Part shown: positions 1-6,984 of the stretch, in pieces
How the letters are laid out: every line of letters begins with the position of its first letter
Numbering within the stretch: the stretch's first letter is position 1
Made by a program: the position numbers and the translations under genes
Source of the DNA: a virus
Direction: 5' to 3' (one strand)
DNA: 31,977 nucleotides
Virus record (IMG/VR): IMGVR_UViG_3300044732_000560
Location: 1-31,977 of that record
Notes under the pieces: model-generated
What the model saw: only the letters and a program-made list of their open reading frames with translations
Databases searched by the model: none
Told to the model about the DNA's origin: nothing

Positions 1-127
1 TTATCTTTGACGGGTACAAATGTACACGCTTTTTTGGATAGTGCAAGTATTTACACCGATATTTTTAAAATTTAACAAATCGACTGCGTAAGTTGCCACA
101 TAGGGAAACACTATAACGCATGGCTGG
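1..127. repeat. Terminal direct repeat, left copy (contig circularises)
   Basis: These 127 bases are identical to 31851-31977. An exact repeat of this kind at both ends is what a de Bruijn assembler leaves when it walks round a circular or circularly permuted molecule, and 127 is a common maximum k-mer size. The unique genome would then be about 31,850 bp. A real short terminal repeat is less likely but not excluded. The repeat covers the divergent control region between the early (minus) and late (plus) genes, so no gene is broken at the window ends. Confidence 0.93.
34..67 (+). promoter_or_regulatory. Weak candidate rightward promoter
   Basis: A TTG at 34-36 lies 23 bases before TATTTTTA at 60-67, which is one mismatch from the Bacteroidota -7 box TAnnTTTG. 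The spacer is longer than the 19-21 bases seen in this phage's clear promoters. It is the only candidate I see for the plus-strand genes that begin near 199. It would start transcription near 73. An alternative is that these genes use a phage-specific promoter. Confidence 0.3.
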
Positions 128-198
128 ACAAAGCCAGTAGGCTTGCACACGATAAACAGAAAGGAAGTGATCTACTACATGAGGTACTTGCCCGGTTG

Positions 199-633
199 AT
201 GGATAGACCACGTGAAGACATTGAAGATATAGTGTGCAGGGGCAAAGTAGAATCATACGTGAACAGGGCTTTGTGGTTATCATGGCACAGTGCACGCAGT
301 GACTACGCTATCAAATATCGCAAATACTACGAACTGCATGTAGAAAGGCAGGTAGATGACAGCAAACAGGATGAAACATGGATAGGTGCATTCATAGATG
401 GTGAATATCTATACAACGCAATCGGGCGTTTAAATGAATTTGATGCAATCCTTTTGCGTCTATACAGCAAACCCGATTTTGACTACAAAGAATTGAGCGC
501 AGAAACTGGTATACCATACAGCTACCTGCGCACTAGCATACATAGAGCATTAAAACGAATAAGAGAATATGTTAAACTTCAACGTTCCCTCTCACATACA
601 GCGCGAGAGATTGAATACTTGCAAAAAATGTAA
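199..633 (+). CDS. Sigma-70-like / HTH transcription regulator
   Basis: The C-terminal part reads as a sigma region-4-like helix-turn-helix: LNEFDAILLRLY, then YKELSAETGIPYSYLRTSIH followed by a basic RALKRIREYVK. The N-terminal part, with DRPREDIEDIV and a Trp/Tyr-rich stretch, resembles small sigma-like proteins of Bacteroidota phages. The first ATG is at 199, preceded by an in-frame TTG at 196. The frame stays open back to 76 (TAA at 73), and this upstream stretch encodes a plausible region-2-like helix with SDLLHEVLARLMD, so the real protein probably starts earlier at a non-ATG codon. As first gene of the late strand, it could direct host RNA polymerase to late promoters (inference). Its 3' end overlaps the next gene by 65 bases. 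Confidence 0.6.
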   Translation: MDRPREDIEDIVCRGKVESYVNRALWLSWHSARSDYAIKYRKYYELHVERQVDDSKQDETWIGAFIDGEYLYNAIGRLNEFDAILLRLYSKPDFDYKELSAETGIPYSYLRTSIHRALKRIREYVKLQRSLSHTAREIEYLQKM

Positions 634-1018
634 GTTTTACAACGGCACATTTGGCACATGCGGTACACCCATAGTCGGTAACAACGTCAATGAAGAAGAA
701 AATGATGTTACCTACTACAAGGAAAAGATAAAGCTGTGCGGTTGCTTCATGGATGTAAAAACAAAGTTCCGCTTTGCATCATGCCCAGCCCGCAAGTGGT
801 TTGCTCAGGATATGAAAGAAGAAGAAATAGCTGCGCTGGATGAATTCATTAAACGAATAAGCAAAACGAACCGGATAGAACAGGAAGATTTACAGATGCT
901 CTACTATTGGTATAGCAAGATAACAAAGAAGCACGAACGCCCAAGTGGATGCGCATCGTGTATTCGTGATCTAATAACCGAATTCCGCAGACAACTAGGA
1001 AAAGTCGATAAACCATAA
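569..1018 (+). CDS. Cys-rich (zinc-ribbon-like) protein
   Basis: This 149-residue protein carries CKKC near residues 18-21, further Cys residues around 31, CGC near 57-59, a Cys in SCPARKW, and a late CASC pair. That pattern suggests one or more structural zinc sites. The middle has an acidic helical segment (KEEEIAALDEFIKR). It overlaps the sigma-like gene by 65 bases in another frame; the first CKKC lies at the end of that overlap, which supports a start inside it. Similar Cys-rich proteins sit near terminase and portal genes in Bacteroidota phages, but no enzymatic function can be read from it. Confidence 0.65.
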   Translation: MLNFNVPSHIQRERLNTCKKCKFYNGTFGTCGTPIVGNNVNEEENDVTYYKEKIKLCGCFMDVKTKFRFASCPARKWFAQDMKEEEIAALDEFIKRISKTNRIEQEDLQMLYYWYSKITKKHERPSGCASCIRDLITEFRRQLGKVDKP

Positions 1019-1022
1019 TAAC

Positions 1023-1163
1023 ATGCCCCTACCAACACCCACACCCGAAGAAGAAAAGAACGCATTTATTGCACGCTGCATGAGTGATGCTAAAACGCAA
1101 AGCGAATTCCCGGATGCACAACAGCGCATCGCGGTATGCATTGCGCAGTATGATGCTAAATAA
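1023..1163 (+). CDS. Small conserved-type protein with EFPD..QR.AVC motif
   Basis: This 46-residue protein starts with MPLPTPTPEEE and carries FIARCMSD, then SEFPDAQQRIAVCIAQYD. The motif 'F..RCM.(D/N)....EFPD..QR.AVC..Q' is one I know from short phage proteins and from N-terminal extensions of head genes, usually near packaging or head genes. The two Cys residues could be structural. The ATG follows the previous stop by 4 bases and the TAA is at 1161-1163. The gene is too short for most length cut-offs. Function unknown. Confidence 0.7.
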   Translation: MPLPTPTPEEEKNAFIARCMSDAKTQSEFPDAQQRIAVCIAQYDAK

Positions 1164-1187
1164 TTGTTTTAAACAAATCTTTACAAT

Positions 1188-1457
1188 ATGCCATTTCCAA
1201 AAGGTACATCAGGAAACCCTAATGGTAGACCACAAGGCGCAGTCAGTGACAAGGTGCGAATGTGGAATGAATTAGGCGAATGGTTCGTGCAAGAAGGCGC
1301 AGCTAAATGCATGCGAATCATGAATGATATGGAAGATGAAGAATACATCAAACACTATACTGCACTGCTAGAATACTTCAAGCCAAAGCAAGCACGTGTA
1401 ACGCATGCAGGCGATGACAAAGCACCCGTAATCATTCAGGTGCATTCGGACTTGTAA
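1188..1457 (+). CDS. DUF5681-like protein, possible small terminase subunit
   Basis: The protein opens with PFPKGTSGNPNGRPQG, the hallmark of DUF5681-type proteins, a sequence often seen at the start of small terminase-like DNA-binding proteins. A helical segment follows, and then LLEYFKPKQARV, resembling the end of small terminase proteins in Bacteroidota phages. At 89 residues it is shorter than most small terminases. The large terminase lies on the other strand at 25201-26505, so if this is its partner, the two subunits are expressed from opposite strands. That role is inferred only from the motif and from closeness to morphogenesis genes. Confidence 0.6.
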   Translation: MPFPKGTSGNPNGRPQGAVSDKVRMWNELGEWFVQEGAAKCMRIMNDMEDEEYIKHYTALLEYFKPKQARVTHAGDDKAPVIIQVHSDL

Positions 1458-1480
1458 CAAATTTATTTCTTTTATGTTAC
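1454..1480 (+). other. Inverted repeat between genes
   Basis: GTAACA (1454-1459) and TGTTAC (1475-1480) can form a 6-bp stem with a 15-base AT-rich loop, starting at the end of the preceding gene. No T-run follows directly, so this is not a convincing terminator. It could be an operator or RNA processing site. Otherwise the 67 bases up to 1525 hold nothing I recognise. Confidence 0.3.
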
Positions 1481-1524
1481 AAAATTGCCACAAATAAGAA
1501 CCAAAAACTACAATACAACAGAGC

Positions 1525-2127
1525 ATGAAATTAAATTTCAGCATAGCAGCAAACGCCAAAGGCATCACACTTGGCAAATACATCGACTATCAGAACGCAG
1601 TCGATAAGGTGGAGCGCGTGCACATCATTACAGGCAAGAGCAGTGAGAGCATTCGCCTGCTTCAGGTGCATGTGATAGATGAAATCATTGAGCAGTTTGA
1701 AGCTGCGATAAGACTAACCAGCCAAGACTTCGAACGCACAGTTCGCGTTGGTGCATACGAATTAGGATTCATTCCTGATTTGAGCAGCATGTCTTTTGGC
1801 GAATATGTGGATCTAGACACTGCATGTACTGAAGTGTACAAGGATGGGCAGATAATAGGTGAAGCTGCGCAAAAGTTGATGTGCATACTGTATAGACCGA
1901 TAGTTGCAAAGTTCGGTAAGTACTACGACATAGAGCCTTATAAGACAAGTGATAAGCGCAAGTACGAAGGCGCAGTATGTGAATTAACTTTAGACCACGT
2001 GTTAAATACGCTGCTTTTTTTTTCGACTTTAGAACTCGAACTATACAACGATTCCCTCGTTTATTTGGCAAAGGAGATAACGGAGATAGTGAAGGAGATG
2101 AAGGAACAGCAACACCAGATGGTTTAG
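1525..2127 (+). CDS. Tail assembly chaperone, 0-frame product
   Basis: This 200-residue protein has the layout of tail assembly chaperones in Bacteroidota siphoviruses: a segment with MSFGEYVDLDTA, then a conserved-looking YRPIVAKFGKYYDIEPYKT, followed by a helical C-terminus. Chaperones of this type coat the tape measure before tail tube polymerisation. The reading frame crosses nine consecutive T residues at 2015-2023, where a -1 shift leads into a second open frame ending at 2291. The 0-frame product ends at TAG 2125-2127. The start is the first ATG after the intergenic repeat. The tape measure lies downstream on the same strand. Confidence 0.6.
   Translation: MKLNFSIAANAKGITLGKYIDYQNAVDKVERVHIITGKSSESIRLLQVHVIDEIIEQFEAAIRLTSQDFERTVRVGAYELGFIPDLSSMSFGEYVDLDTACTEVYKDGQIIGEAAQKLMCILYRPIVAKFGKYYDIEPYKTSDKRKYEGAVCELTLDHVLNTLLFFSTLELELYNDSLVYLAKEITEIVKEMKEQQHQMV
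2015..2023 (+). other. T9 slippery run: predicted -1 frameshift site
   Basis: Nine T residues occur inside the chaperone gene (codons CTT TTT TTT TCG). A one-base backward slip moves ribosomes into a frame open from 1983 to 2291. The downstream frame has no ATG and encodes a coherent protein segment whose stop overlaps the next start. A paired G/G-T type product is typical of siphovirus tail assembly chaperones. Transcriptional slippage, or a miscounted homopolymer in the assembly, would also explain the shift. Confidence 0.6.
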
Positions 2128-2291
2128 GTGTGTACGGTTGGTTCCATATCATTGAATCTTTGGCTGATAGAGACATATCAAAGTTCGATGCAGTGACAGA
2201 GCGCAGGTGTTATGAAGTGTTCACGCACTTAACGTATTTAGCAGATTACGTGTATGTGCAGAAAATGGAAATGAAAAAACGCAATAGATAA
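2021..2291 (+). CDS. Tail assembly chaperone, -1 frame extension
   Basis: This is the downstream part reached by the -1 shift at the T9 run. It starts with a hydrophilic Gly/Asp/Glu-rich linker (GKGDNGDSEGDEGTATPDG), then VYGWFHIIESLADRDISKFD and HLTYLADYVYVQKMEMKKRNR. The final segment resembles the second half of chaperone pairs in related phages, where a Trp-Phe helix is followed by a short domain and a basic tail. Its TAA (2289-2291) overlaps the next ATG as TAATG, the same junction used across this operon. That argues that ribosomes really arrive in this frame. The exact first codon depends on where in the T-run the slip occurs. Confidence 0.6.
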
Positions 2292-4891
2292 TGACTAGCT
2301 ACAACTACAGCTATAACGTTCTCATCAATCGACTAGAAGCATTTGCTGCTGGTCACTTTTTGATTAAGCGATTCACACATGGTCAAATTGATTTAGCAGA
2401 TCAGTTGCAAGACGATCAATACCCATTCATGCACGTAACGCCCGATACTATCACACCTATTCAGGGTGGTATGCAGTTCGGCTTCATGATCATGTTTGCT
2501 GATATCCCACGCGACAAAGAATACAAAGCAGAATACCAGCGTGAAGTAATAAGTGATTGCGTGCGCTTAGGTCAGGACTTGATAGCTGAAGTGCGCAACG
2601 GATTGCAGCTGTTTGGATTCGATGTGCAGCTGGTAAACAACCCAACGTTTGAACCATTCATCGAAGAATACAAGAACACTGTTACAGGTGTAGCTTTCAC
2701 GATTCAATTAGAAGTACCCTGGGACTGGTCAGCGTGTGACATCCCTGCGGTGTGGACAGTAGGCGGTTCATCAAGTGGTGGAAGCGGTACAGGTTACGGC
2801 ATTACGCTACGCACGAATGGCGTAGATAACGCAGTTCAAAACATACTTGATTTAGTAGAAGGAACGAACGTAACTATCACTGATAACGGAGATGGAAGTG
2901 TTACAATAGATGCAGCAGGTGGAGGAGGTGGAGGTGGTGAATACGTTAGCACCGAATGGAACGCTAACCACACTACAGCACAGGGCAATCCGTATCAAAT
3001 CGGAGATAGGGTATGGTATAGCGGTAGCGTGTACAGATGCATAGCAAACAATGATGGTATTAACCCATCAAACCCTTCATACTGGACATTGCAAGCCGTA
3101 GGCTATCGCTTGCGTCAAACGCCCGTAGACTGGAATGCTTCAAGTGGTGACTATCAAATACTGAATAAGCCGACCATACCTGCAGCACAGGTTAATTCGG
3201 ACTGGAATAGTGTAAGTGGTGTATCGGAGATATTGAATAAACCAACTATACCAGCTGCGCAAGTAAACAGCGATTGGAACGCAGTTAGTGGTGTAGCTGA
3301 AATTTTAAACAAGCCAACTATACCGGTTAATCTTGATGACCTTGCAGATGTAAATGCACCAACGCCTAGCAATGGGCAGGTGCTAACCTACAATACTACA
3401 ACGAGCGATTGGGAAGCAGCCACACCTTCAGCGGGTGGAAGCGGAACGGTTACATCGGTAGGGCTTACTATGCCTGCACCAACTAACGCTGCATTTAGTG
3501 TAACCGGTTCACCTGTTACCACAACGGGCACGCTGGCAGTAGGGGCAAATGGCACGGTTGATCAATACATTGATGGCACAGGTGCACTACGCACGCTGCC
3601 TTCAACGGGTGGAGGTGGTGGGCAAGTATTCTACTTTAACGGAAATGTAGCGCAGCCTTCAATAGGTGGAAATGATTATTACGAATTAGGCATAGCTGCT
3701 AACACAGGGCCAGCTGCAAACTTCACACGTGCCACTACAGGTGCAATCGCTCGTTTTATTACCGATGTAGGCTCACCTAACCATGTGCTAATACCTGCAG
3801 GTGTTTGGACTATTGATGTGTATTTAAGTGAAACAGGCGGTGGTTCTAACCATGCGCAGATACTTGCTAAGCTTTACACATACAACGGCAGCACGTTCAC
3901 GCTGGTTGCTACTTCCACAATGGAAGAAATCACAAACGGCAACGTGCCTGATTTGTACACCTTCACTATTTCAGTACCTACCACAGTAACGGCTTCAACC
4001 GACAGAATACACATTGAATTCGATATTCAAAACACGAATGGTAAGACTGTTACACTTTACACTGAAGATGGGCGCATCGGTGAGGTGCATACCACTTATG
4101 CAATAGGCATCAGTTCTTTGAATGGCTTAACTGAAAGCACGCAAAACTTTGCAGTAGGTACAGCGGGCACTGACTTCGCAATCAGTAGTGCAGGAAGCAC
4201 ACACACGTTCAACCTGCCCACAGCAAGCGCAGCAAATCGTGGTGCATTGAGCAGCGCAGATTGGTCAACTTTTAATGGCAAGCAGAACGCAGTTGGATTT
4301 ACCGATGTCGGTACAGCACTGGCAACCATTCCGAACCCAAGCGCAACACGTTACATCAAAATAAATTCGAACAACTCTGTTAGCGCAATCACTGCGAGTC
4401 AATTATTAAGTGACTTAGGTATTTCGTCGAACATCATAATTAACCGCAGTTTCGCAGATACAGCAGCGGTTACAGGAACGACTGCGGTAACTTTAATTTT
4501 TAGCGTGTTAATCCCAGCGAATACTTTTCAAACAGATGACTGGATGACGACGCGACTTAATGCAAGAATCTCCGGGACAGGCGGTGCAGACTTTCGCATT
4601 TATTTAAACACATCTGCCGCAATCGGTGGAACCATTATCGGGACTTGGAACGCTGGGGTGAATTCAGCGGGTATGTTTGAGCGAAATTATATGGTAACTG
4701 CAATCGGCACTTCAGGCTCAATTAAATATGCACCTTTTGCGGGTGTTTCTCCTTATACGGCTAACAACGTGGATTTTACATCACTCACGTTCAACACCAC
4801 GATTAACCAGTATTTAGTTTTTGCAGTTCAAAATAATAATGTAGCGGGATCGTCAAGAACACATGGAAATTTAATTACAATAACACGATGA
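2291..4891 (+). CDS. Modular tail protein / receptor-binding fibre
   Basis: This 866-residue protein is mosaic. Residues 1-155 form a compact domain (LINRLEAFAAGHF, MQFGFMIMFADIPRD, VPWDWSACDIPAVW) that I take as the virion-attachment part. Gly/Ser linkers follow, ending in a run of seven Gly near 210. Around 220-270, YQIGDRVWYSGSVYRC and NPSYWTL look like a CBM5/12-type carbohydrate-binding module. Three 24-residue repeats ending in ILNKPTIP follow at about 276-346. Later segments (GTVTSVGLTMPAP, SSADWSTFNGKQNA) are typical of Bacteroidota phage fibres. The last 170 residues look beta-rich and may bind the receptor. It is coupled by TAATG to the chaperone frame and by ATGA to the next gene. 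Confidence 0.7.
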   Translation: MTSYNYSYNVLINRLEAFAAGHFLIKRFTHGQIDLADQLQDDQYPFMHVTPDTITPIQGGMQFGFMIMFADIPRDKEYKAEYQREVISDCVRLGQDLIAEVRNGLQLFGFDVQLVNNPTFEPFIEEYKNTVTGVAFTIQLEVPWDWSACDIPAVWTVGGSSSGGSGTGYGITLRTNGVDNAVQNILDLVEGTNVTITDNGDGSVTIDAAGGGGGGGEYVSTEWNANHTTAQGNPYQIGDRVWYSGSVYRCIANNDGINPSNPSYWTLQAVGYRLRQTPVDWNASSGDYQILNKPTIPAAQVNSDWNSVSGVSEILNKPTIPAAQVNSDWNAVSGVAEILNKPTIPVNLDDLADVNAPTPSNGQVLTYNTTTSDWEAATPSAGGSGTVTSVGLTMPAPTNAAFSVTGSPVTTTGTLAVGANGTVDQYIDGTGALRTLPSTGGGGGQVFYFNGNVAQPSIGGNDYYELGIAANTGPAANFTRATTGAIARFITDVGSPNHVLIPAGVWTIDVYLSETGGGSNHAQILAKLYTYNGSTFTLVATSTMEEITNGNVPDLYTFTISVPTTVTASTDRIHIEFDIQNTNGKTVTLYTEDGRIGEVHTTYAIGISSLNGLTESTQNFAVGTAGTDFAISSAGSTHTFNLPTASAANRGALSSADWSTFNGKQNAVGFTDVGTALATIPNPSATRYIKINSNNSVSAITASQLLSDLGISSNIIINRSFADTAAVTGTTAVTLIFSVLIPANTFQTDDWMTTRLNARISGTGGADFRIYLNTSAAIGGTIIGTWNAGVNSAGMFERNYMVTAIGTSGSIKYAPFAGVSPYTANNVDFTSLTFNTTINQYLVFAVQNNNVAGSSRTHGNLITITR
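3118..3330 (+). repeat. Three 24-residue repeats in the tail fibre
   Basis: The fibre contains three tandem units of the type VNSDWN(S/A)VSGV(S/A)EILNKPTIPAA; the first is more divergent (TPVDWNASSGDYQILNKPTIPAA). The period is 72 bases. Units two and three are nearly identical as protein but differ at many synonymous positions, for example AATAAACCAACT against AATAAGCCGACC. Such DNA divergence with conserved protein is common in fibre shaft repeats and limits recombination between the copies. Confidence 0.8.
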
Positions 4892-5148
4892 GAGAAATAC
4901 AACCTTTAGACATTTGGAGTAATGGCGAAACTAAAACAGCCGTATGCTTAAAGCTTTATATCAGTTATGATAACCTTGAAAGTCTAGCTGCTTTGCAGTA
5001 TTCGCTGTGCGATGTTGATGGCGTGACTATCTACGAAGGGCAGGTAATGATTGCAGGTGATGACTATTTGAATTGGGGCGCAACCAGTGATTCAAATACT
5101 GAAGCATATGTAATAGCGGCAACACAGCTTAACTTGTCATTGGTATAA
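4888..5148 (+). CDS. Hypothetical protein downstream of tail fibre
   Basis: This 86-residue protein begins MREIQPLDIWSNGETKTA and has a beta-rich look (LKLYISYDNL, VDGVTIYEGQVMIAGDDY) with a Trp-Gly element near residue 64. The start overlaps the fibre stop (ATGA) and its own stop overlaps the next start (TAATG), so it is translated with the tail genes. I recognise the type as a common small neighbour of fibre genes in Bacteroidota phages. It could be a fibre chaperone or a small structural protein, but nothing in the sequence decides this. Confidence 0.55.
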   Translation: MREIQPLDIWSNGETKTAVCLKLYISYDNLESLAALQYSLCDVDGVTIYEGQVMIAGDDYLNWGATSDSNTEAYVIAATQLNLSLV

Positions 5149-5678
5149 TGGCGAGTGAGTTTGACAAAATACTAAACGAATACGCAGCCACTGTGGTAGA
5201 GCGTGCGCAATCTAACCTGCGCATAAAACGTCGCGTGCGTGGTAAGATTGTCAATCGTGTTTCATCGGGCACGTTACTCAATTCACTTATCTACAAAATC
5301 AAAGTGCGTTACGGCAAGCCTACTATTGATTTCACTGTGGACAATGATGCAGCTGGTAAGTATGCAGATGTAATTGAGTTTGGGCGCAAGCCGTATCCGG
5401 GGCAACCTACTAAACGCCCACCATACAAGGACATCATGAATTGGATTCGCATGAAGCCATTAAAGCTGCGCAATAGACAGGGCGAATTCATAAAGTCAAC
5501 AGAGAGCGCAATCAAAAGTGCTGCTATTGCCATTGCAAAAAGTATTGGTGAACGTGGTATAGTAGGAATTAACTACTACGGAGAAGCAATAGACGATACG
5601 TGGGACGATTACAAGGATAAGCTGATGGATGCTTACATAAAAGACATTGAACAAAGATTACTCTTAAACAAAAGATAG
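5148..5678 (+). CDS. HK97 gp10-like tail completion/neck protein
   Basis: This 176-residue basic protein has the features of the HK97-gp10/tail-completion family: an N-terminal helix (DKILNEYAATVVERAQ), a TLLNSLIYKI element, then VIEFGRKPYPGQPTKRPPY ahead of an Ile-Trp helix. In related proteins the 'E(F/Y)G....PP.P' stretch lies in the central sheet. Such proteins cap or terminate the tail, or join it to the connector. Junctions on both sides are tight. The assignment is at family level and rests on motif and position. Confidence 0.6.
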   Translation: MASEFDKILNEYAATVVERAQSNLRIKRRVRGKIVNRVSSGTLLNSLIYKIKVRYGKPTIDFTVDNDAAGKYADVIEFGRKPYPGQPTKRPPYKDIMNWIRMKPLKLRNRQGEFIKSTESAIKSAAIAIAKSIGERGIVGINYYGEAIDDTWDDYKDKLMDAYIKDIEQRLLLNKR

Positions 5679-6983
5679 ATGGCATTAACAATCGTAGATG
5701 AACCGTATAACTGGGTAGTGCGTGGTCAAAAGATTATGCTCATTGCATCGAGCACCGAAACTGCACAGCAAGGTTTTCGTTATGGCTTAGTGATTACAAT
5801 CGATGCAAAGACGTATCAGTTCTATTTGACACCTGCGCCCGATGGGAATATGTACTTTGACATATCGCCACTAGTCGATGACCTGCGCAACCAGCAGCAT
5901 CACTTTGCTACGGATAACACAGTTGACGATTTAAGCAAGTACGCATTGAGCGCAGCAATCACTGAATGGTGGTTAGTCAATGTACCAGGTAGTGGTTTAG
6001 TTCTAACTGAAAACGAAGGCAGCGAAGTAACCACAAGTGGGCGCATTGTTATCAATGGCTACTATCAGGTGTACGATGGATACAAGCCCAATCCTGAAGT
6101 AGGCAATGATCGCATCAAATACGTGTTGCAGTTTAGTGCTAACTACGCCATGAGCGATAGATTAATTACTACGCATTCATGGTATTTAGCAGGCTCATGG
6201 GGCGCAGGCAATCCAACGAACGCAGGTGTGGTGTGGATACCTTCATTTGAAAATGACTACGGCACATTAAGCATACCGGGCAACGCTAGCTATATGTACA
6301 ATAACTTAATTGATAACATGCGCATTGTGATATATAAAGCAGCTGGTTCTACCACTACTGAAACTGTTAGTTTATCAGGTTACGATATTGAAGCTTTGCC
6401 TGTTTATCCGGGTAACTTAAATGATTGGGCAACACTTAGCATAAAGCCAAACGAAAATGATACACCTGGCTGGCGTTACTACGAAGTATGGTTGCGTGAA
6501 GGTGGTACACAAAGAAGTGCTAAGTACCGATTCTATAACGCGGCTTTGTATGGTCAAAAGGATTGCCAACATGATAAGATTCGACTAGGCTGGGTAAATA
6601 GTCGCGGTGGATGGGATTACTTCAACTTCATCAAAAAGTCAGAAATGAATGATGAGATTGAGCGCAAGAAGTATCGCAAGGTTCTATTCAATGGTAGCAC
6701 TAGCGTATTTGATAAAGAAGATAGGGGATTGTACGAGCGTAGAAACTTAGTGCAGCAAGTGCTGACAGTTACAAGTGACTACATTCAGGAAGGTGAGTTT
6801 TTGTTTTTGCGTTCGCTCTTAGTTAGCAATCAAGTTGTGTGGTTAACTACTGACTTCGGCGGTAACAACATTGCACTGCCTGTGAACCTAGACGATACAT
6901 CGTACACTGAACGTAAAACACGCGATGGAAAGCTATACAACGTATCTTTCAAAGTAAGAATGGCAAACGAATACTGGACATAA
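5679..6983 (+). CDS. Tail protein (probable distal tail/tip component)
   Basis: This 434-residue protein is rich in beta-type sequence, with many Tyr, Trp and Asn (EPYNWVVRGQKIMLIASS; DISPLVDDLRNQ; WYLAGSWGAG; YRFYNAALYGQKDC; LGWVNSRGGWDYFNF). The 'W.N..GGWD.F.F' stretch recalls tail-tip proteins of Bacteroidota siphoviruses. It starts directly after the previous stop and ends one base before the next gene, in the order neck, distal tail, tip, tape measure. Enzymatic motifs are absent. Position, size and composition are the basis for the call. Confidence 0.5.
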   Translation: MALTIVDEPYNWVVRGQKIMLIASSTETAQQGFRYGLVITIDAKTYQFYLTPAPDGNMYFDISPLVDDLRNQQHHFATDNTVDDLSKYALSAAITEWWLVNVPGSGLVLTENEGSEVTTSGRIVINGYYQVYDGYKPNPEVGNDRIKYVLQFSANYAMSDRLITTHSWYLAGSWGAGNPTNAGVVWIPSFENDYGTLSIPGNASYMYNNLIDNMRIVIYKAAGSTTTETVSLSGYDIEALPVYPGNLNDWATLSIKPNENDTPGWRYYEVWLREGGTQRSAKYRFYNAALYGQKDCQHDKIRLGWVNSRGGWDYFNFIKKSEMNDEIERKKYRKVLFNGSTSVFDKEDRGLYERRNLVQQVLTVTSDYIQEGEFLFLRSLLVSNQVVWLTTDFGGNNIALPVNLDDTSYTERKTRDGKLYNVSFKVRMANEYWT

Positions 6984-6984
6984 C

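Noticed and set aside
2-9. TATCTTTG on the plus strand, a full -7 box match
   Set aside because: No TTG lies 19-21 bases upstream in the circular sequence (nearest is at 15), and nothing downstream starts within a short leader. It may be a chance match in the early leader.
1769-2176. 135-residue minus-strand open frame over the tail chaperone
   Set aside because: Shadow of the coding plus strand; the frameshift extension explains the gap after 2127.
2940-4890. Diversity-generating retroelement acting on the tail fibre
   Set aside because: No reverse transcriptase gene and no adenine-biased template/variable repeat pair was seen.
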